A stretch of DNA of 64,000 bases from CAVVAE01 sp963746185 (GTDB lineage Bacteria; Actinomycetota; Actinomycetes; Propionibacteriales; Nocardioidaceae). Where the stretch lies: contig CAVVAE010000002.1 in assembly GCA_963746185.1 (NCBI GenBank), positions 682,001 to 746,000 of the forward strand, read 5' to 3'. Below are positions 58,284-64,000 of the stretch, piece by piece; within the stretch, counting starts at the first letter, position 1, and each line of letters starts with the position of its first letter. Under the pieces are notes generated by a model, which ran no database searches, was not told the origin of the DNA, and worked only from the letters and a program-made list of their open reading frames with translations. A program made the position numbers and the translations under genes.

Positions 58284-58949
58284 TCAGTCCGACTCAGGTG
58301 CCACGATGTCGGGGACAACTTCCTGCAGCTGCTCGACGTTGATAACGCCCAGCCGGACGATCCGCAACACTTCGTCCGTGGCGTCCACGATCGTGGACGG
58401 GGTGGGACCGGCCGTCGGGCCACCGTCGAGATACACATCGACGGAGTCCGTCAGCATCGTGGTCGCCTCGTCGATCGTGGTCGCCGGTGGGTGGCCGCTG
58501 AGATTGGCGCTGCTGACCGCTAGCGGCCCGTTGTCGGCCAGCAACTCGAGGGCGTCAGGGTGATCGGGCATGCGCAATGCCACGGTCGACCTGCTGTCGC
58601 CAAGGTCCCATTGCAGGCTTGACTGCTGGCGGCAGATCAGGGTGAGACCACCGGGCCAGAATGCCTTGGCGAGGGCGCGCGTCTCGGGCGAGAGGTTGGT
58701 GGCCAACGCGCGCAACGTGTCGGCGGAGCCGATCAACACCGGTGTCGGCATCTTGCGACCGCGGCCCTTGGCCCTGAGCAGACGTCGTACGCCAGCGGGA
58801 TCGAAGGCGTCGGCGGCGATGCCATAGACGGTGTCAGTGGGGAGCACGACGAGCCCACTCTGGCTCAGTGCCATCCTGGCTTCGGCGAAACCCTCGCTGC
58901 GCTGGGTCGGGTCGTTAAGCGCGTAGACGTCGGTTGCCGGGGTGGTCAC
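58284..58949 (-). CDS. L-threonylcarbamoyladenylate synthase (Sua5/YrdC)
   Basis: 221 aa. Makes threonylcarbamoyl-AMP for t6A37 modification of ANN-decoding tRNAs. GLVVLPTDTVYGIAADAFDPAGVRRLLRAKGRGRKMPTPVLIG is the substrate site with KxR-type residues; SSANLSGHPPATT follows. GTG 58949 lies close to the prmC stop (58954). Same place as Rv1301. Confidence 0.9.
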   Translation of the reverse strand: MTTPATDVYALNDPTQRSEGFAEARMALSQSGLVVLPTDTVYGIAADAFDPAGVRRLLRAKGRGRKMPTPVLIGSADTLRALATNLSPETRALAKAFWPGGLTLICRQQSSLQWDLGDSRSTVALRMPDHPDALELLADNGPLAVSSANLSGHPPATTIDEATTMLTDSVDVYLDGGPTAGPTPSTIVDATDEVLRIVRLGVINVEQLQEVVPDIVAPESD

Positions 58950-58953
58950 GTCG

Positions 58954-59838
58954 CTATCGTGCCAGTCCGCCGGCCGGCCGTGGCACCCGCCGGGCAGTGA
59001 CGAAGCGTGACCGGCCCGCGAGGTCGCGATGGTCACTCACCGCATGCCACCAGCCCGTCTCCGCGAAGATCTGCGGAGCAGACTCCCCCTGGACGTCGGC
59101 GTGCTCGCACACCACGAGCCCGCCGTCGACCGTGAGCCGGGCAGCAACGTGCGACACCACGCGGATCACATCGAGGCCGTCGCCTCCGGACCACAGCGCC
59201 AGCTCGGGATCGTGGTCACGAGCCTCTTCCTCGACGCCCTCCCAGGCGGTCAGCGGGATGTACGGCGGGTTGGCGGTCACCACGTGGACGCTCTCCGCCA
59301 AGTCGTCAACGGAGTCGGCAATGTCACCCGTGCGGATCTCGACACCGTGCGAGGCGGCGTTTCGCTCGGCGTAGCCAGCCGCCTCAGCCGACAGCTCCAC
59401 TCCAGTCACCACACTTCCGGGCGCCTCCGTCGCCATCGCGATCGCCACGGCTCCTGAACCCGTGCAGAGGTCAACCGCGCGCGGTTCGCTTTGGCCTGCG
59501 GAGATCAGGTCGCGCAGCTCGGTGATAGCGACACCGGCCATCACCTCGGTCTCCGGTCGTGGGACGAAGACGCCAGGGCCCACTTCGAGCTCGAGATAGC
59601 GAAAGCCGGCGACACCGGTGATGTGTTGCAGTGGCTCGCGTCGGGCTCGTCTGGCGATAGCCGCGTCGAGTTGTTGTTCCTGCTCGGTCGAGACTGACGC
59701 CAGTTGATGCAGCTCCCCGCGCCGCGTACCCACGACGTACGCCGCAATCACTTCGGCGTCGTGACGTGGTGAGGCAACCCCGGCTTCGACGAGCCGCTCC
59801 GTCGCGTCAGACAACCAGCGCGACAGGTCGAGGCTCAC
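58954..59838 (-). CDS. prmC: Peptide chain release factor N5-glutamine methyltransferase
   Basis: 294 aa. Methylates the Gln of the GGQ motif in release factors. N-terminal helical domain (about 1-75), then the SAM-binding fold with PRPETEVMAG, DLCTGSGAVAIAMA, VTGVELS and the substrate motif NPPYIP. GTG 59838 overlaps the prfA stop (59835), so the enzyme is coupled to its own substrate RF1. Confidence 0.94.
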   Translation of the reverse strand: MSLDLSRWLSDATERLVEAGVASPRHDAEVIAAYVVGTRRGELHQLASVSTEQEQQLDAAIARRARREPLQHITGVAGFRYLELEVGPGVFVPRPETEVMAGVAITELRDLISAGQSEPRAVDLCTGSGAVAIAMATEAPGSVVTGVELSAEAAGYAERNAASHGVEIRTGDIADSVDDLAESVHVVTANPPYIPLTAWEGVEEEARDHDPELALWSGGDGLDVIRVVSHVAARLTVDGGLVVCEHADVQGESAPQIFAETGWWHAVSDHRDLAGRSRFVTARRVPRPAGGLAR

Positions 59839-60917
59839 GGGCCTGGGGACTCGACGGCCGCGAGCCTGGCCTCCAGGTCAGCGGAGACGCAGGCATCGAT
59901 GACTGCCTGCAGGTCGCCGTCGAGCACCTGGTCGAGGTTGTGCGCCTTGAACCCGACTCGGTGGTCTGTGAGTCGGTTCTCCGGGTAGTTGTAGGTGCGG
60001 ATCCGCTCGGACCGGTCAACGGTGCGCACCTGCGAGCGCCGGGCGTCGGAGTCCTCGGCGTCTCGCTGGTCCTGGGCGAGCTGGAGCAGGCGCGAACGCA
60101 AGACGCGCAACGCTTGCTCACGGTTCTGCAATTGGCTCTTCTCGTTCTGGCACGAGACCACGATCCCCGTCGGGAGGTGGGTGATCCGCACGGCTGAGTC
60201 GGTGGTGTTGACGCTCTGCCCACCTGGGCCCGAGGAGCGGAACACGTCGATGCGCAGCTCGTTCTCGTCGATCGTGACGTCGACCTGCTCGGCCTCCGGC
60301 ATGACGAGGACACCTGCGGCAGACGTGTGAATGCGGCCCTGGGACTCCGTGACCGGGACCCGCTGGACTCGGTGCACACCGCCTTCGAACTTCAGCAGTG
60401 CGTACGGCGCCTCGCCCAGATCCGACGTACCCCTGGCCTTGACCGCCAACGTGGCCGACTTGACGCCGCCCAGGTCGCTGATGGTCTCGTCGAGCACCTC
60501 GGTCTTCCAACCACGTCGCTCGGCGTAGCGCGTGTACATCCGCATCAGGTCGCCGGCGAACAGCGCCGACTCCTCGCCACCCTCGCCTGCTTTGATCTCG
60601 AGGATTGCGTCTTTGCTGTCGGTCTCGTCTCTGGGAACGATCAGGTAGCGCAGCCGCTCTTCGAGCTCGAGGCGGTGGATGTCGAGCCGAGCCGCCTCGG
60701 CGGTGAACGACTCATCCTCGGCCGCCAGCTCGAGCGCAGCCTCGATGTCGTCGAGAGTGGTCAGCCATTCGGAGTAAGCCCGCACGACAGCAGTCAGGGC
60801 CGCGTAGCGCTGGTTGAGCTGTCGCGACAGGTTGAGGTCGTTGAAGACGTCAGGCTCAGCGAGGCGTCGCTCAAGCTCGGCGTGCTCTTCGACAAGACCT
60901 GAGACGGCTTCGAACAT
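59835..60917 (-). CDS. prfA: Peptide chain release factor 1
   Basis: 360 aa. Ends translation at UAA and UAG. The codon-recognising tripeptide is PVT in HRVQRVPVTESQGRIHTSA and the hydrolysis motif is GGQ in RSSGPGGQSVNTTDSAVRITHLPTG. N-terminal helical domain about 1-105. ATG 60917, GGGAGGTCACG upstream. Confidence 0.96.
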   Translation of the reverse strand: MFEAVSGLVEEHAELERRLAEPDVFNDLNLSRQLNQRYAALTAVVRAYSEWLTTLDDIEAALELAAEDESFTAEAARLDIHRLELEERLRYLIVPRDETDSKDAILEIKAGEGGEESALFAGDLMRMYTRYAERRGWKTEVLDETISDLGGVKSATLAVKARGTSDLGEAPYALLKFEGGVHRVQRVPVTESQGRIHTSAAGVLVMPEAEQVDVTIDENELRIDVFRSSGPGGQSVNTTDSAVRITHLPTGIVVSCQNEKSQLQNREQALRVLRSRLLQLAQDQRDAEDSDARRSQVRTVDRSERIRTYNYPENRLTDHRVGFKAHNLDQVLDGDLQAVIDACVSADLEARLAAVESPGP

Positions 60918-61012
60918 CGTGACCTCCCTCCGTCGCTGCGAGAACTGTTCCGGTGAAGCTGTGAGACCTGGCCGGCGCAGCTGCGTGGCGTGGTCGGCCT
61001 CTGGACAGACAA

Positions 61013-61047
61013 CGACGCCGACCACCGCAGGGCGGAGGTCGGCGTCG
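61013..61047 (-). terminator. Intrinsic terminator after rpmE
   Basis: Perfect 11-bp arms CGACGCCGACC (61013-61023) / GGTCGGCGTCG (61037-61047), a 13-base loop, and TTGTCTGT following on the minus strand. It starts eight bases after the rpmE stop. The best intrinsic terminator in the window. Confidence 0.75.
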
Positions 61048-61054
61048 AAGGAAG

Positions 61055-61276
61055 CTACTTGGCTGCTGCTGCCTTCTTGGCGTAGCGGGCCTCAAAGCGG
61101 GCGACGCGGCCACCGGTATCGAGAATCTTCTGCTTACCGGTGTAGAAGGGGTGGCAGTTGGAGCAGACGTCGGCGTGCAAGCTCCCGCTCGTCGATGTGC
61201 TGCGCGTCGTGAAGGAGTTGCCGCAGGTACAGGTGACCTGAGTCTCGACGTACTCCGGGTGAATGTCCTTCTTCAT
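61055..61276 (-). CDS. rpmE: 50S ribosomal protein bL31 (zinc-binding form)
   Basis: 73 aa. MKKDIHPEYVETQVTCTCGNSF, then CSNCHPFYTGKQK. The four Cys (CxC and CxxC) mark the C+ zinc-ribbon paralogue, which zinc-starved cells replace by a Cys-free copy. A short Lys/Ala tail. ATG 61276 with GAGGAAACCC upstream. Between rho and prfA as in mycobacteria. Confidence 0.95.
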   Translation of the reverse strand: MKKDIHPEYVETQVTCTCGNSFTTRSTSTSGSLHADVCSNCHPFYTGKQKILDTGGRVARFEARYAKKAAAAK

Positions 61277-61394
61277 GGGTTTCCTCACTCTCAAGGCCGC
61301 CGGGTCGTCGATGGTGAAAGACGTGAACCGGGACCGGTGAATAGTGTGCCATCTGTTCCGCCTGCGAGGCGAATCACGCAGCACACGGGTGGTA

Positions 61395-61424
61395 ACGCAG
61401 GAACGCTAGTGGGCATTCCTGCGT
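61395..61424 (-). terminator. Stem-loop directly after rho
   Basis: ACGCAGGAA (61395-61403) pairs with TTCCTGCGT (61416-61424), with further near-pairing outside (GGTGGTA / ACCGCC). It begins seven bases after the rho stop at 61431. No clear U-tract. Confidence 0.55.
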
Positions 61425-61430
61425 ACCGCC

Positions 61431-63341
61431 TTAGTCGTCGTCGTCTCCGTTGCGTCCACGGAGTCCGGCTGCCGTGGGTGTGGTCTTGTTGACCTGCATG
61501 AGGAACTCGACGTTGCTCTTCGTCTGCCTGAGCTTGTCGAGGAGCAGTTCGAGTGCCTGTTGCCCATCGAGCCCAGACAGCACCCGACGCAGCTTCCAGA
61601 CGATTTGAAGCTCGTCCTTGCTCATCAACAGCTCTTCACGACGCGTACCCGAGGAGTCGACGTCGATGGCCGGGAAGATGCGCTTGTCTGCGTACTCACG
61701 GCGTAGCCTCAGCTCGAGGTTTCCGGTGCCCTTGAACTCTTCGAAAATGACCTCGTCCATCTTCGAACCGGTCTCGATGAGTGCAGTGGCGAGGATGGTC
61801 AGCGAACCGCCATCTTCGATGTTGCGCGCTGCACCGAAGAACTTCTTCGGCGGGTAGAGCGCAGACGAGTCGACACCACCGGACAAGATGCGTCCGCTGG
61901 CGGGTGCGGCCAGGTTGTAGGCACGACCCAGTCGGGTGATCGAGTCGAGCAGTACGACGACGTCGTGGCCGAGCTCGACCAGCCGCTTCGCACGCTCGAT
62001 CGCCAGTTCGGCGACCGTGGTGTGGTCTTCGGCGGGCCGGTCGAAAGTCGAGGCGATGACCTCGCCCTTCACGGCGCGCTGCATGTCGGTGACTTCTTCA
62101 GGCCGCTCGTCGACGAGGACGACCATCAGGTGGCACTCAGGGTTGTTGGTCGTGATGGCGTTGGCGATCGCCTGCATGACGAGTGTCTTACCGGCCTTGG
62201 ACGGCGACACGATCAGGCCACGCTGGCCCTTGCCGATGGGCGCGACGATGTCGATGAGTCGCGTCGTGAGCAGGCCTGGCTCGGTCTCGAGGCGCAGTCG
62301 CTCCGCGGCGTACAACGGCGTCAGCTTGCTGAAGTCCAGGCGGTGCTTCGCACCGTCAGGCTCAGCGCCGTTGACGGTCTCGATGCGCACGATCGGGTTG
62401 AACTTCTCCTTGCGCTCCCCCTCGGGGGTCTGCTTCACGGAGCCGGTTATCGCGTCACCCTTGCGAAGCCCGAACTTGCGGACCATCGACAACGAGACGT
62501 AGACGTCGTTCGCACCGGGCAGGTATCCGCTCGTGCGGACGAAGGCGTAGTTGTCGAGCAGGTCGAGGATGCCCGCCACCGGGATGAGGACGTCGTCCTC
62601 GTTGATCTGCGGCTCGGGCTCGTTGCCGCCGGGGCGACGCTCGCCGCCGCGCTCGCGGTAGTTGCCACGGTCGCGGTTGCGGTTGCGACGACGGCTGTTG
62701 CGGCTACCGCCTCGGTCGTCGCCTCGGCCGCCTTGATCACGGTCGCGGTTGCCACCTTGATCGCGGTTGCGGCCCTGGTCATGACCACCCTGATCACGGT
62801 CGCGGTGTCCGCTCTGATCGCGGTCGCGGTTGCCACCCTGGTCACGGTCGCGGTTGCCACCCTGGTCACGGTTGCGGCCCTGGTCCTTGTTGTCGCGGCC
62901 CTGGTCCTTGTTGTCGCGGCCCTTGCTCTGCTCGTCCTTGCCGGACTTCTGGTCGCCACCCTGGCGCTGCTGGGAGTCACGGTCGCTACCGGAGTCCTGG
63001 CGGTCTTCATGGGTGTCAACGGCAGTTGCCGAGTCTGCGCTTCGCGAGCCGTCAGAACGGCTCCCGTCGCGTGCTCCGAAGGGCTTCGACATGGATTCGG
63101 TCGCAGGTGGGACCGAGCTGGTGTTGGAGCTGCCGCTCGGTCGAGACGACTGTGCGGCGCTGATGGCCTCGACGAGAGCGCTTTTGCGCATCGCACCGGT
63201 GCCTTTGATGCCTAGGCTGCCAGCGAGCTGCTTGAGCTCGGGCAGAAGCATGGAGTTGAGGCCACCTGATTTTTTACGCGTCGTCGGCTTGGCTGATGCC
63301 TCGCCGGCTTCGACGGTGGTGGCTTCTGGTGTTTGAGTCAC
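61431..63341 (-). CDS. rho: Transcription termination factor Rho with long disordered insert
   Basis: 636 aa hexameric RNA helicase/translocase. N-terminal SAP-like domain (about 28-65, LNSMLLPELKQLAGSLGIKGTGAMRKSALVEAI). Then about 180 low-complexity residues dominated by Arg, Asp, Gly, Asn and Gln (units of the type GGNRDRDQ), then the cold-shock RNA-binding domain (VAGILDLLDNYAFVRTSGYLPG) and the ATPase core with GLIVSPSKAGKT. Large inserts here are known in actinobacterial Rho and help it bind structured RNA; the basic RGG-like composition suggests phase-separating RNA binding. ATG 63341. Confidence 0.96.
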   Translation of the reverse strand: MTQTPEATTVEAGEASAKPTTRKKSGGLNSMLLPELKQLAGSLGIKGTGAMRKSALVEAISAAQSSRPSGSSNTSSVPPATESMSKPFGARDGSRSDGSRSADSATAVDTHEDRQDSGSDRDSQQRQGGDQKSGKDEQSKGRDNKDQGRDNKDQGRNRDQGGNRDRDQGGNRDRDQSGHRDRDQGGHDQGRNRDQGGNRDRDQGGRGDDRGGSRNSRRRNRNRDRGNYRERGGERRPGGNEPEPQINEDDVLIPVAGILDLLDNYAFVRTSGYLPGANDVYVSLSMVRKFGLRKGDAITGSVKQTPEGERKEKFNPIVRIETVNGAEPDGAKHRLDFSKLTPLYAAERLRLETEPGLLTTRLIDIVAPIGKGQRGLIVSPSKAGKTLVMQAIANAITTNNPECHLMVVLVDERPEEVTDMQRAVKGEVIASTFDRPAEDHTTVAELAIERAKRLVELGHDVVVLLDSITRLGRAYNLAAPASGRILSGGVDSSALYPPKKFFGAARNIEDGGSLTILATALIETGSKMDEVIFEEFKGTGNLELRLRREYADKRIFPAIDVDSSGTRREELLMSKDELQIVWKLRRVLSGLDGQQALELLLDKLRQTKSNVEFLMQVNKTTPTAAGLRGRNGDDDD

Positions 63342-63439
63342 GTGAGGTCCTTCCCACGTCTGGTGCGCAGTCAGATTTGCGCACTGATAAAGGTGATTGC
63401 TCGTGCGGCCTAGGGAGCGATGCGTTCAACCGAGCGCCG

Positions 63440-63456
63440 CCGCGTTGAAAACGCGG
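63440..63456. promoter_or_regulatory. Hairpin in the rho leader
   Basis: CCGCGTT and AACGCGG (7-bp arms, 3-base loop) lie about 100 bases upstream of the rho start. The rho-thrB gap of 296 bases also holds a small GATCTCAGAGATC palindrome near 63484. Rho genes often regulate themselves through their leader; this hairpin is a candidate element. No clear promoter was identified. Confidence 0.3.
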
Positions 63457-63637
63457 GGGGATGCTACGGAGAAAATACTGCGCGATCTCTGAGATCCGCT
63501 TGAGAAGCATGGTTCGCTTGGCGAACCCATGCGGTGATGACAGTAGCACTATTGGCCTTCATCTGTCCCCACGACCCGGAGTTTTCAGTGGAGATGGCTC
63601 CGGCCGCGTGATGTGTACAACAGCCCTGCAAAGCGGT

Positions 63638-64000
63638 TTATTCCACCGACTCGCTTGGTGCCTGGCAGCCGCCCTCGTCGATCTCCAGTTCGACGTGCTG
63701 CCACCCCTCCGGTGCAAGCCCTTCGACGCGGTGCTGGTCTGCCGACGTGGTCAAGACGAGGACCGTCGGCCCAGCGCCGGAGATGACCGTGGCAAGACCT
63801 TGCACGCGCAACACGTCGACGATTGTCAACGACTCAGGCATGGCGGTGGCGCGATAGGCCTGATGCAGCCGGTCTTCCGTGGCGGGCAACAACAACTGGG
63901 GGTCTCTCGTGAGTGCTGCGACAAGCAACGCCGACCGGGCCGCGTTCGCCGCAGCGTCGGCGTGCTCGACGGACGCGGGGAGGAGCCCGCGCGCGACCTC
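63638..64000 (-). CDS. thrB: Homoserine kinase, C-terminal part
   Basis: 121 codons visible; the N-terminus lies beyond the window. GHMP-family kinase of threonine synthesis. Read from the edge: EVARGLLPASVEHADAAANAARSALLVAALT, then LHQAYRATAMPES and GLATVISGAGPTVLVLT (GHMP motif 3). It is upstream of rho as in mycobacteria. The tail ends with Gly-Cys-Gln-Ala-Pro-Ser-Glu-Ser-Val-Glu. Confidence 0.92.
   Translation of the reverse strand, partial: EVARGLLPASVEHADAAANAARSALLVAALTRDPQLLLPATEDRLHQAYRATAMPESLTIVDVLRVQGLATVISGAGPTVLVLTTSADQHRVEGLAPEGWQHVELEIDEGGCQAPSESVE

Noticed and set aside
62730..62960. Regularly spaced DNA repeats that look at first like a CRISPR array
   Set aside because: They lie in frame inside rho, encode Arg-Asp-Gly-Asn units, and have no distinct spacers.
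63274..63549. Leader open frame upstream of and overlapping rho
   Set aside because: No ribosome site, unusual composition, and it runs into rho in another frame; not supported as a gene, although a leader peptide cannot be excluded.

Overview
The window is a chromosomal segment of a high-GC Gram-positive actinobacterium. Evidence: GC-rich codon use with GTG starts, the GlgE maltosyltransferase pathway, NucS mismatch repair, a mycobacterial-type short c subunit, a DtxR/IdeR-type iron box, and long blocks of actinobacterial synteny. The order rho-rpmE-prfA-prmC-sua5-wecA-atp operon-DUF2550-cobalamin adenosyltransferase ... nucS ... thiolase ... glgB/glgE/glgP follows the region I know from mycobacteria. 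The block meaB-thiolase-epimerase-coiled-coil protein follows Streptomyces. A Nocardioidaceae-like organism would fit, but that is inference. Almost everything is housekeeping or core metabolism. There is no phage, insertion sequence, CRISPR array or tRNA.

Layout. 1-12.3 kb: alpha-glucan/trehalose metabolism. glgP (minus, cut by the window edge) faces away from a NitT/TauT-type ABC importer and a tight glgE-treS-maltokinase-glgB operon, which converts trehalose to maltose-1-phosphate and then to branched glucan. 12.3-15.8 kb: two lipoproteins, a membrane protein and a CnoX-like TPR/thioredoxin protein. 15.9-19.1 kb: the large subunit of isobutyryl-CoA mutase behind a perfect 20-bp palindrome, a secreted protein and a MarR regulator. 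19.3-27.3 kb: a two-ATPase, two-permease FtsX-like ABC system, a bacterial PH-domain protein and a small membrane protein.

27.4-48.1 kb: acyl-CoA and B12-linked metabolism, namely MeaB, acetoacetyl-CoA thiolase, methyl/ethylmalonyl-CoA epimerase, crotonyl-CoA carboxylase/reductase, a tandem-duplicated 3-hydroxybutyryl-CoA dehydrogenase, ethylmalonyl-CoA mutase and PduO-type cobalamin adenosyltransferase. With IcmA they make up most of the first half of the ethylmalonyl-CoA pathway plus its cofactor and chaperone genes. Interleaved are a FilP/Scy-like coiled-coil protein, a frameshifted AI-2E-family transporter, NucS, a Gly-rich membrane protein, a D-amino-acid-oxidase-like enzyme, ferritin divergent from a small Cys-rich basic protein around an iron box, a histidine phosphatase, a trans-acting enoyl-reductase-like protein, SthA, and a STAS protein. 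48.1-64 kb, all minus: a Dabb protein, DUF2550, the complete F-type ATP synthase operon, WecA, Sua5, PrmC, RF1, ribosomal protein bL31, Rho with a long RDGN-rich disordered insert, and the C-terminal part of ThrB.

The most unusual non-coding feature is a family of four 48-49-bp elements with inverted ends (consensus ends ACYTGTCAG / CTGACARGT). They lie at 12244, 13124, 30313 and 36969, at gene ends or in gene starts' leaders. One of them supplies the last codons and stop of glgB. Other strong palindromes lie near icmA, marR and meaB and in the atp promoter region.
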